Origin: Parapedobacter lycopersici
GTDB lineage: Bacteria > Bacteroidota > Bacteroidia > Sphingobacteriales > Sphingobacteriaceae
DNA: 64,000 nt
Direction of reading: 5' to 3'
Assembly: GCF_024643285.1 (NCBI RefSeq)
Contig: NZ_JAMSLW010000002.1
Coordinates: 186,001-250,000 of the forward strand
Part shown: piece by piece, positions 1 to 7,556 of the stretch
Layout of the letters: every line of letters begins with the position of its first letter
Position numbering within the stretch: the first letter of the stretch is position 1
Notes under the pieces: model-generated
The model's input: the letters and a program-made list of their open reading frames with translations, nothing else
Databases searched by the model: none
What the model was told of the DNA's origin: nothing
Made by a program: the position numbers and the translations under genes

Positions 1-1756
1 CTGCATTAAGCGAGTTAGGGGCTACCTTCCACCACACATAATCATCATCGATCTTTCCCGAAAACGCATGCCCACCCACCTCAATAGCGATGGGCAGTTG
101 TTCCGGATGGATATTGGCTGTCCGCAAATTCCGATCGTCAACAGACCACTGGTCCCGGTTAACTGATTCGCCTTCCGGGTAATAGGTCGACAAAAAAATG
201 CGATGCAGTTCAAGGACATTCAAGGGAATGCCCGTCTTACGATCGTAAAATGACGTATCAAAATTAGGGTCAATCATTACCCACTTATTAAATTCATTCG
301 ACCACACTTCCACCACCTCATGGCCTCCCCATATTGAAAAATTGGTGTTAACAATGCGCGCCGGAATTCCAAAACTTTGACAGGCCTGGGCAAATACCAC
401 AGCATAATGCAGGCAATTGCCCCCACGCTTACCTCCAGTGCCGGCCAGTATTTCCGTGGCGTCCCACGTGATCAGATCGGGTGATTCCGGATCAGGAAGG
501 AACCAGTCCCATTGACCTGCAACCCACCCTCTTAAACGTATAATTTTTTTCCATTCTGTTTTTGCTCCTTCGACGACGCTATCCAGGGTAAACGTCTTAC
601 GGAATTTCTGTAACTTGTTATTTGCCGGATCTTCGTGCCGGAATGCAAAAGCGCTTGGGGTAAAAGCCCCGTTGTGTGAACGGACCACCGTCAGGTTATC
701 TGTTACTAATCCCACCGTCCATCTGCTGTCCACAGTGAGTCCGTTTAATTTCGGTGTTTCCGCTCCCGAGTTCCCCTCAAAGCTAAACTCCAGTTGAATA
801 AAACGTTTTTTGTGTTCGGCCGGCAATTTCTCCGTTGCCAGTTCTTCCCAATCCGTCCAGCCACCGAGCGCCGGCTGGTGCGTATCCCCACTGCGGATCC
901 GCGTAAGCCAGCGACTGCCTTTTGTTTCGGCTGTGTCTATCCGGATAATGGCATCATGGATAGTCGCCGGGGAAAAAACCACTTCCCCCAGCAGTTTATC
1001 CGCCAGATTGATGACCGGCGTATACAGCTGGGCCCTGTCCTGATAAGACTGTAATTTAAGCCTGATGGGATATTCCCCCGTCTTGCCTGCGGCTGTCACG
1101 TGGTTATTCCAGGTATTGCCGCTGTCTACACTCCGGGCACTTCGGAAGGGAAAGCTGACGTTGGCTGCTGGTCCATATTTGAACTTTTCATAAAGTGCAA
1201 CCGGTACGCGGTATCGATCCCCGGTTTCCTGCACAGCAACTTCAATCCGGTTTTCGCCCTTTTTCAAATAGGCTACCGGCACCGGTACGGAAGTCCAGAA
1301 ATGGTGGAATTCGTAAACAATCGGCTCATTGCCGTTTACAGTAAATACCAGTTTTCCCCCGGAAAGCGGTGTATTGCCAACCGGATATAGCAGCATACTG
1401 ATGATCGCATTTCGCACTGGGGAATCGGGCAGGATCAGGTGTTTACGTAACGTTATTCCATCACCGATCGTATCCCAGGCTTCGCCCCTTATTGATCCGA
1501 TCCCTGCCGCATCGTCTTCGATCAGCACTTCCCCCGTTAACTCGATCGCATCGTCAGTAAGCATCAGCTGCCGCGACTGGGATTGGAAAAACAATTCAGA
1601 AGCGTTCCACGACTGCTTTGCATGGCCAACGCTATCAGCAAGGTAATTTTGCCGGGAAAAGACAACATCCTGACGGTGGACAGCAGACACAGGCCTTTGA
1701 AAAAGCAGCATAAACAATACAGGGAAGAATAAACGTGGCAGGCGATTCAAATCCAT
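1..1756 (-). CDS. Exported transglutaminase-like protein (C-terminus cut by window edge)
   Basis: The frame is open from the ATG at 1756 to the left edge, giving about 585 residues without a stop, so the C-terminus is missing. It begins with a signal peptide (MDLNRLPRLFFPVLFMLLF, then polar sequence). A long beta-rich region of about 420 residues follows. A transglutaminase-fold core comes next: GGNCLHYAVVFAQ with Cys448, GGHEVVEVW with His479, and WVMIDPNFD with Asp496, in the usual Cys-His-Asp order and spacing. In this superfamily such domains can be proteases, amidases or cross-linkers, so the reaction is not known here. It is the last visible gene of a minus-strand run with a heparinase-type lyase and two amidohydrolases; an ancillary role in breaking down the same substrate is inference. 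Sure of the fold, unsure of the function. Confidence 0.85.
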   Translation of the reverse strand, partial: MDLNRLPRLFFPVLFMLLFQRPVSAVHRQDVVFSRQNYLADSVGHAKQSWNASELFFQSQSRQLMLTDDAIELTGEVLIEDDAAGIGSIRGEAWDTIGDGITLRKHLILPDSPVRNAIISMLLYPVGNTPLSGGKLVFTVNGNEPIVYEFHHFWTSVPVPVAYLKKGENRIEVAVQETGDRYRVPVALYEKFKYGPAANVSFPFRSARSVDSGNTWNNHVTAAGKTGEYPIRLKLQSYQDRAQLYTPVINLADKLLGEVVFSPATIHDAIIRIDTAETKGSRWLTRIRSGDTHQPALGGWTDWEELATEKLPAEHKKRFIQLEFSFEGNSGAETPKLNGLTVDSRWTVGLVTDNLTVVRSHNGAFTPSAFAFRHEDPANNKLQKFRKTFTLDSVVEGAKTEWKKIIRLRGWVAGQWDWFLPDPESPDLITWDATEILAGTGGKRGGNCLHYAVVFAQACQSFGIPARIVNTNFSIWGGHEVVEVWSNEFNKWVMIDPNFDTSFYDRKTGIPLNVLELHRIFLSTYYPEGESVNRDQWSVDDRNLRTANIHPEQLPIAIEVGGHAFSGKIDDDYVWWKVAPNSLNA

Positions 1757-1774
1757 AAGGATAACAAATAAAGC

Positions 1775-1814
1775 AGGCGGTTCATCCGCGGATGAACCGC
1801 TGAATGAACCGCCT
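1775..1814 (-). terminator. Hairpin between lyase gene and transglutaminase-like gene
   Basis: A 24-bp perfect palindrome at 1777-1800 (half-site GCGGTTCATCCG) sits in the 65-bp gap between two minus-strand genes. A further copy of its arm (ATGAACCGCCT, 1804-1814) pairs with AGGCGGTTCAT at 1775-1785, so two alternative stems are possible. On the minus strand it is followed by CTGCTTTATTTG, a weak T-rich tail. It could be an intraoperonic terminator, an attenuator or an mRNA-stabilising stem; the sequence does not decide. Confidence 0.5.
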
Positions 1815-1821
1815 CCAATTA

Positions 1822-4800
1822 TTAGTTTATTTTTAATGTTACGGTACCCGCGGGCAGCTTAGCCGTTAATCGGTTGGCTGCACTGTCGTACTGCCAATCC
1901 TTAAACGTTTTTCCGTCCAGCTGCACAGCTGCCGGTTTACCGGATAACAGGACCTGTATACTGCAACCCGATTCCGATTTAATTTCGAGCTCAGAGGCGG
2001 CATCGTGCTTGGCCAGCGTACCAATAACCGGTTGATCAGCAGTCAACCCAATACCGTTCCCGGTGATCGACGAACCTTCAAAATAAACCATGCGCAGTGC
2101 ACCGACCTTGTCATAAGACACCGTGAATTTTCCTGCATCAGTGGTAAAATCTCCTGCAGTTTCCGTGTTCCCGGTCTTAAAGAAACCAATATCGGACCCT
2201 GCGGCATGTGCTATTTTCACGGCAGCCCAGCCCGGAATAGTCAACGGCGTAGTTACCGGGCTTTCGCCAAAAGTGCCGTTCTCCGGCTTACCTTCCGGAA
2301 GCATGACGGCCAGGAAATTAACTTCCTGCAATGCGGGTTTACTGGCAAGCGCGAGGAACGATTCATAAAATACTTTTCCAACACCTTTATCGTAGCTTTT
2401 AGCGGATACAATCTCCGGCGAAACCACATCCATGGTCAGCCTTGATTTCGGCCGGACGACCGTCATATGTCCTGCTTCGTAGTTAACCGTTGCCTGTTCA
2501 CCGTCGTTGGGCGGCGTGTGGAACATCCAGCTGTATACATGTCCTTCGGGTGATTTGCTCTTCACTTCGTCAAAAAGAAATAAGGGTCCGGTTTTCGTGT
2601 ATAGCAGTGTACGGTTATATTTTTCCAGTTTACCCTTATATACCGAACTGAGGTCGCTTGTTATACCATCGGCGTATTTGCCATTGAAGAACCGTTGAGC
2701 ACGCGGCCAGTCCCGTAGCGCCTTGATCCCATTGTCATAATGTGCCGGCTCCTGGCTTTCTGGGTCATGATCCACGAGCATCACGTTATGCGCGATCGCC
2801 TGAACGTGATAACTCAGGTATTCGAGGTTAGCGTAATACCCAAGTGGCCCGTATGCCGGGTCTGTTAACAGCGGCTCGCCATTTTTCATGATCTGGAAAC
2901 TGCCCTGGTCATAGTGATAATGATTGGAGTTCGGGCCTACCCGTGTAGAGATAATCGTTGAACCGTCGTCCCACCCGGAACGCATGACCATCCCCTGTGC
3001 AGAGAAAAATTTAGAACTTGGCAGCGTCTCGCGGGCGATGGGCGTAATATCATCGCGATACCAAAGGTAACTCAGGTACCCTCCTTTACCGGCTTCCCAA
3101 AATGGTTTGACGTAACTATAGATGTACGGGTTTTTGGTCCGGTTAACGAGCCACCAGGCATGATCCTGCGCCCCCAGATCAACGCGGGAACCATTTGTTC
3201 CGCCCCCATCTCCGTAATCCTGCATCAGCCCGTCGGAAAAACTTGCCTGCATCGGATATTTATAGAAGTTTTCAAAATTAGTCGTGGTCGTCAAATCCAC
3301 CCCGAAATTACGCTCAAGTGCAGGCAGCAGTTCAGCCAGGTCGCGGCTTGCCATATGCATATACCCTGTTTTGGGCTCCCCGTAACTACCGTCCTGGTAA
3401 TACGTCCGGTCCATAAACGTTCTTGTCTTCGTGATAATACCGGAGAGGATGGGTTCCAGGTAGGGGTTAGCCGGGTCATCGCCATATATAGCCGTGGCAG
3501 CAAGCCCAAAACCGGCAACCAGCACGGCAATGTGATTGGTTTGATTGGAAGGCATGCGGTTCATTTCAACCATGTCCCTGTAGAACAGATTCAAGCCTTT
3601 ATCCATAATTGCCTTCCTTACCAGCGCCCGTTCCGATTCGTCAAGCAAATCATAAAGCATATCGTATCCATAGGCGACCGGTTTAATGGTATAGCCAACC
3701 GGATAATAGGTCCAGAACTTTCTGACCAGCATCCAATCCGCATTCCATTTAGAAAAAGAACAAAGTTTCAGCAGCGCTTTCTTCGCCTGCTCCCCTGCCG
3801 CTTTATCGCCCGTAAATGCATAATAGAAGCTCCCCTCCTCAATAACCCTTGCTAACCTGCTGTTTGGTCCGTTCCAGGTGGCATAGGCATCAAATCCAAC
3901 CGAATTCTTGGCATGGGGTCCACCCACCAGGTTCTCTTCCGTATAGTCTTTCCCTTCCTGTATGGCATCCACATCAACATTCATGAAATCTTTATGGGCC
4001 AGCGCCTGATCGAGAATTTTCTTAGCAACAGGAGATTGTTGGCTTGCCAGTTTCTGGGCCAGCTCTTCGGCAGAAAAATAGAGGCGCGGATGTTGGTTAA
4101 CCCGGTTTCCGGGCATAAGAAAGTGCATGACATCAGTCAATTCCCCGCCCTGGGCATCGGTCCCCCGTAATCGGATTGCCCATTGTCCCGGCGCATCGTT
4201 GTTACGCAGTTTATAGATCGCGTTATTCGTCCACTGATCACCCGTTTTAGTAAACCGGATATGGTCTTTTATTACCTGTCCGCGACTGTCGAGCAGGGTA
4301 CCTGTTACTTCTTTCAGGCTGGCATTTCCTTCGGGGGATACGCTAAGTCCGATGTTTTCCCCATAAAAAAAATGTTTGTCGAGTATGGTCTCATCAAACA
4401 TTTCAAGGTTTGTCGAGGCCGGATTTTCCGCAACGAACCGCCGATCACGCATGCCGTTGATCTTGAAATCATCCATTAGGATGGTATACGTAAAAAGGTA
4501 GTTTACCACAGGATAAGTGCCTTTTAACGTAATCACCTGGATGTGTTCACCTGCTTTGAGCGACGCGTTGTCCAGTTTAAAGTCTGCAATGGGAATATCA
4601 AGCTCGAGCCAGGTATTGGCCTTGGGATTGGCAATGTTATAGCGGTACCGCTTGCCGTCAAATGTACCGATCGAGAGCTCCAGGGATCCCGCATCACGGT
4701 CGCTCTGAAAATAAACCGCCGCCCGTACCCGGGTATCGGATGTGGTATACATGTTTAACCGGCGCGTAAAGCCCTGGTATAGTTCATTCGTATCGTGTGC

Positions 4801-5034
4801 CTTAAAAGGCCTTGCGAGTGCGTATTTGCTATCATTGTGTGTAGGCGACTTTGCTGCCGCATACAGCGCGTCAAAGGCAATATCCTGCGCATAGGGATAC
4901 GTTTCCCACCCGAAAAGCTCTCCGGTTTCAAAATCGTTGAACAATTCATAGGGTACCCGGTCGATGCGTTCCTGGCCCAGTACACCCAGCCAGCAAAGGC
5001 TGGAAAAAAAGTAAAGTGCTATGTGTTTTTTCAT
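1822..5034 (-). CDS. Heparinase II/III-family polysaccharide lyase, exported
   Basis: Predicted protein of 1070 residues starting at the ATG at 5034, where a clean signal peptide begins (MKKHIALYFFSSLCWLGVLG, then QERIDR). An ATG eight codons upstream would put polar residues before it. The order looks like: a carbohydrate-binding-like beta domain (about 20-200), an alpha/alpha toroid (about 300-650) and a C-terminal heparinase II/III beta-sandwich. Visible motifs are SNQTNH, with Asn500-His501 in the toroid, and NHYHYDQGSFQI leading into LLTDPAYG, typical of Hepar_II_III. Members cut uronic-acid polysaccharides (heparin, heparan, alginate) by beta-elimination. The substrate cannot be read from the sequence. 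No SusC/SusD genes are visible in the window, but the locus continues left. Confidence 0.85.
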   Translation of the reverse strand: MKKHIALYFFSSLCWLGVLGQERIDRVPYELFNDFETGELFGWETYPYAQDIAFDALYAAAKSPTHNDSKYALARPFKAHDTNELYQGFTRRLNMYTTSDTRVRAAVYFQSDRDAGSLELSIGTFDGKRYRYNIANPKANTWLELDIPIADFKLDNASLKAGEHIQVITLKGTYPVVNYLFTYTILMDDFKINGMRDRRFVAENPASTNLEMFDETILDKHFFYGENIGLSVSPEGNASLKEVTGTLLDSRGQVIKDHIRFTKTGDQWTNNAIYKLRNNDAPGQWAIRLRGTDAQGGELTDVMHFLMPGNRVNQHPRLYFSAEELAQKLASQQSPVAKKILDQALAHKDFMNVDVDAIQEGKDYTEENLVGGPHAKNSVGFDAYATWNGPNSRLARVIEEGSFYYAFTGDKAAGEQAKKALLKLCSFSKWNADWMLVRKFWTYYPVGYTIKPVAYGYDMLYDLLDESERALVRKAIMDKGLNLFYRDMVEMNRMPSNQTNHIAVLVAGFGLAATAIYGDDPANPYLEPILSGIITKTRTFMDRTYYQDGSYGEPKTGYMHMASRDLAELLPALERNFGVDLTTTTNFENFYKYPMQASFSDGLMQDYGDGGGTNGSRVDLGAQDHAWWLVNRTKNPYIYSYVKPFWEAGKGGYLSYLWYRDDITPIARETLPSSKFFSAQGMVMRSGWDDGSTIISTRVGPNSNHYHYDQGSFQIMKNGEPLLTDPAYGPLGYYANLEYLSYHVQAIAHNVMLVDHDPESQEPAHYDNGIKALRDWPRAQRFFNGKYADGITSDLSSVYKGKLEKYNRTLLYTKTGPLFLFDEVKSKSPEGHVYSWMFHTPPNDGEQATVNYEAGHMTVVRPKSRLTMDVVSPEIVSAKSYDKGVGKVFYESFLALASKPALQEVNFLAVMLPEGKPENGTFGESPVTTPLTIPGWAAVKIAHAAGSDIGFFKTGNTETAGDFTTDAGKFTVSYDKVGALRMVYFEGSSITGNGIGLTADQPVIGTLAKHDAASELEIKSESGCSIQVLLSGKPAAVQLDGKTFKDWQYDSAANRLTAKLPAGTVTLKIN

Positions 5035-5105
5035 ATTTATGAGGCTTATATTTTTCAAAAATCAAGATACTAGCTGTAAACCAAATTAAACCGTGCGTGC
5101 TGCTG

Positions 5106-5918
5106 TCAGATCTTAAGCATACGGCGGGCATTACCCGACCACACCAATTCTTTTTCCGTTTCGTTGAGTTCCTCAAATACGCCCAGTCTGAAAAAGGGCG
5201 AACAATAATCCACAAACGGGGTTTCCGTTCCAAAGGCGATCCGTTCCGCACCGAAGCTGCTTACCAGGTAGCGGAGGCTTTCGCTGTTGGGTCCTTTTAC
5301 AGGAACACCGCTGCCCCTGGAAGTATCAAACAAGACATCAGCCTGCTGTAAAACAGCCAGCGCATCGGCGGTAGTAGCCTCCTGATCGTCGGTAATCCGT
5401 GCATCCAGCACCATAAACTGGGCATCCGGAACCTGGCTGATCACCTCAGCAATATCATTATAACTCAACGCCTTGTCGACATCCAGCCACGACCGCTCCC
5501 GCAGGTCAGTCATTCGCAATGCGATCGATACGGGCATTCCGCGGTCGCGCGCCGCCGCTATCATGGCAATGCACCGGCTGTCCGTCAGTTTATAATCGTG
5601 GTAAATGGGGTAAATCCGGATACCTTTCATGCCATATTCCTCGTGGCATATTTTCAGGGAATCCTGCCACCAAGGCAACACCGGATTCATTGTCGCAAAA
5701 GGGATAAAGCGATCCTTAAAAATGGCATCCGACTGAAGTTCATTGTGAAGCTCTTCATTGCCGATCTGGGAATCAACATAAAAGATACCATTGAGATTCG
5801 AAACAATGGTCTTATCCACACCAAACCGGTTCATCCGGGCAAGCAGACCGGCAATCGTATTTCCCCTGAGGTTCCGGAAAGGCCAGTGGCCCGTATAGCC
5901 GCTTATATCAATTAACAT
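5106..5918 (-). CDS. Amidohydrolase-like TIM-barrel protein without the usual HxH motif
   Basis: A 270-residue protein without signal peptide, so probably cytoplasmic. The layout matches small amidohydrolase_2 TIM barrels: a GMKGIRIYP strand in the middle, and FGTETPF then GNARRMLKI at the end. The first strand reads MLIDISGYTGHWPF, so the expected N-terminal metal ligands DxHxH are absent; only Asp4 and His11 could stand in. The late Asp normally found in FGSDxP is replaced by Glu (FGTETP). Its start overlaps the end of the upstream Tat-exported amidohydrolase by 11 bp, so the two are probably translated together. It may be a non-metal enzyme, an enzyme with other ligands, or a pseudoenzyme partner. 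Confidence 0.75.
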   Translation of the reverse strand: MLIDISGYTGHWPFRNLRGNTIAGLLARMNRFGVDKTIVSNLNGIFYVDSQIGNEELHNELQSDAIFKDRFIPFATMNPVLPWWQDSLKICHEEYGMKGIRIYPIYHDYKLTDSRCIAMIAAARDRGMPVSIALRMTDLRERSWLDVDKALSYNDIAEVISQVPDAQFMVLDARITDDQEATTADALAVLQQADVLFDTSRGSGVPVKGPNSESLRYLVSSFGAERIAFGTETPFVDYCSPFFRLGVFEELNETEKELVWSGNARRMLKI

Positions 5919-6840
5919 GGTTACCAGCCTTTCTTAATAAGTTATTGAAGTTTTCGAAAAACACTTTTTTACGGTCGGATTCGGTTAGGTTCGCCCACAT
6001 GATCTTCCCCACCCCGGTTTCGTAATTCATATCCGTGGCAAAGAGCAGCCGGTCTACCCCCAGGTACTGTACAGCCATGTCGATCATGCCTTCATCACTG
6101 ACGCTGCCACTGGTATCCAAAAAGACAGAAGGCGCATGCTGTAGTACCCTGCACATGTATTCCCAGTTCCCACCTCCGCCGATATGGCCGCAGATAATCA
6201 TCGCCTCCGGATACCGGTTACCGATTTCCACAAAATCATCCGGCAGGGAGGAGTTCGGCGGATTGGTTGGCAGGTAACCCGGACGCCAGTTTCCCAGTGT
6301 GGTTACCCCATGCAGCATCATCGGAATCCGATGCTTGATGCACCGCTCCACAATCGGGTAGTACAGTGGGTCGCTGATCCGGACGCTGTCATACAGCTCG
6401 CCGAGCATCACCATACCCTGGTCTACGCAACGGTCAATTTCCTCAAGCGCTTCTTTTTTGAAACGGGGATCAATATAGCACTGGCCCATAATCCGCTGAG
6501 GGTAGGCCTTCATGCCTTTGATAATGGCGTCATTATTGGCCCGGATTGCTTCCGGCGTTTTACCGCCGGGAATGGAACATGCCGCCCGGGTAATCCCAAG
6601 CAGCTCGCAGCTTTCATTAATCTGGTCTGCATTGCTCCCTTCCCAGATGTGGTTATGGGCATCCAGTTTGGGATACTTGTTGGCCTCCTGTAATAGTTTT
6701 TTCCAGCCTTCCGGCTGAAAGGTGCCGGCAGCATTGCCCGCCGACGCGCCGGACGGTTCACTGCAGCTAACTCCTGAAAGGGAAGCCCCAAGCAAAGCCA
6801 GGCCACCCGTACCCAGAAAATTTCTTCGGTTTAACTTCAT
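5908..6840 (-). CDS. Tat-exported amidohydrolase (metal-dependent TIM barrel)
   Basis: A 310-residue protein with a twin-arginine signal (MKLNRRNFLGTGG, hydrophobic stretch). LSGVSC follows at 21-26, so it may be a lipoprotein anchored through Cys26, although the lipobox is not strict. The mature part is an amidohydrolase_2 barrel with the metal motif DAHNH (Asp60, His62, His64), a later ICGHIGGGG His and a C-terminal LFATDMN Asp. These are the ligands expected of a working enzyme. Tat export suggests that it folds with its metal before crossing the inner membrane. It is the first gene of the minus-strand operon with the amidohydrolase-like protein, the lyase and the transglutaminase-like protein. 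Substrate unknown; lactonase, decarboxylase and hydrolase activities all occur in this family. Confidence 0.85.
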   Translation of the reverse strand: MKLNRRNFLGTGGLALLGASLSGVSCSEPSGASAGNAAGTFQPEGWKKLLQEANKYPKLDAHNHIWEGSNADQINESCELLGITRAACSIPGGKTPEAIRANNDAIIKGMKAYPQRIMGQCYIDPRFKKEALEEIDRCVDQGMVMLGELYDSVRISDPLYYPIVERCIKHRIPMMLHGVTTLGNWRPGYLPTNPPNSSLPDDFVEIGNRYPEAMIICGHIGGGGNWEYMCRVLQHAPSVFLDTSGSVSDEGMIDMAVQYLGVDRLLFATDMNYETGVGKIMWANLTESDRKKVFFENFNNLLRKAGNHVN

Positions 6841-7029
6841 GCTGATTCCTTTGATTTTAGATTTACTGTCTTGATCACCAGTCCACGCTATTGATATGAC
6901 CGGATATGGGGTAAAAGTCCCCCTCTAAACTGAAATTTAACTGAAAACGCCGCCCGATAAGCGTCTCCTTGTCGTGAATCGCCTCCCATGTTGACATATT
7001 TCCCCATTTCGATACGCGGCGATACCGCT

Positions 7030-7037
7030 TATATTTG
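7030..7037 (+). promoter_or_regulatory. Bacteroidota -7 box TATATTTG for the DUF1801 gene
   Basis: TATATTTG fits TAnnTTTG, the -7 element of Bacteroidota primary-sigma promoters. A TTTC at 7007-7010 lies 19 nt upstream, where the -33 TTTG would be. The start codon is 33 nt downstream. Confidence 0.6.
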
Positions 7038-7070
7038 TATAGGCATGGTGCCCATTAACTCTTAAATGCA

Positions 7071-7475
7071 ATGGAAAAAATCCAGACAAACAAGGCCAGC
7101 AATGTGGCGGAATATATCGCTTCCGTTCCCGATAGTGGCCACCGGGCCACACTCGAGCAGGTCAGGGCCATTATTAAAAATGCAGCCCCGGGGGTTGAGG
7201 AATCCATCAGCTACCAGATTCCGGCATACCGTTACCACGGTGTGCTGATTTATTTTGGCGCATGGAAAAACCACTGGGCGCTCTATCCGGTCAGTCAGGC
7301 CATGAAAGAAACGTTCAACGATCAGTTAGCTGCGTACAAGCTCACCAAAGGAGGAATCCAATTCCCTTGGGACGAACCGTTTCCACGGGAACTCATTACC
7401 CGGCTGGTCGCGGAGCGGATAGCCGAAAACCTGGCCACTGAAAAACAAAAAGCGACGAAAAGCAACAAAAAATAA
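7071..7475 (+). CDS. DUF1801 protein (YdhG/iron-chaperone-like)
   Basis: A 134-residue cytoplasmic protein with the DUF1801 pattern: an N-terminal helix ending in VAEYIASVP, then VEESISYQIPAYRY, GVLIYFGAWKNHWALYP, and FPWDEPFPRELITRLVAERI. The fold is frataxin-like and some members have been called iron chaperones, but the role is poorly established. The tail is lysine-rich. It is a single gene with its own promoter and a strong terminator behind it, convergent to dipeptidyl-peptidase III. No functional clue comes from the neighbours. Confidence 0.85.
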   Translation: MEKIQTNKASNVAEYIASVPDSGHRATLEQVRAIIKNAAPGVEESISYQIPAYRYHGVLIYFGAWKNHWALYPVSQAMKETFNDQLAAYKLTKGGIQFPWDEPFPRELITRLVAERIAENLATEKQKATKSNKK

Positions 7476-7494
7476 CGGCGTGCGTGCAGTATGC

Positions 7495-7547
7495 CCCTAA
7501 AGAAAACGCCGGTATATGGAAATCATATACCGGCGTTTTCTTTAGGG
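7495..7547. terminator. Bidirectional hairpin terminator
   Basis: Perfect inverted repeat with 24-bp arms (7495-7518 and 7524-7547) around a 5-nt loop. The stem core is AAACGCCGGTATATG, and the arms end in runs of T or A on either side. It sits between two convergent genes and should end transcription from both. Confidence 0.9.
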
Positions 7548-7556
7548 ATGCAGCGC

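Noticed and set aside
3160-3855. Plus-strand frame of 231 codons opposite the heparinase-type gene
   Set aside because: It lies wholly antisense to a well-supported lyase and has no family resemblance.
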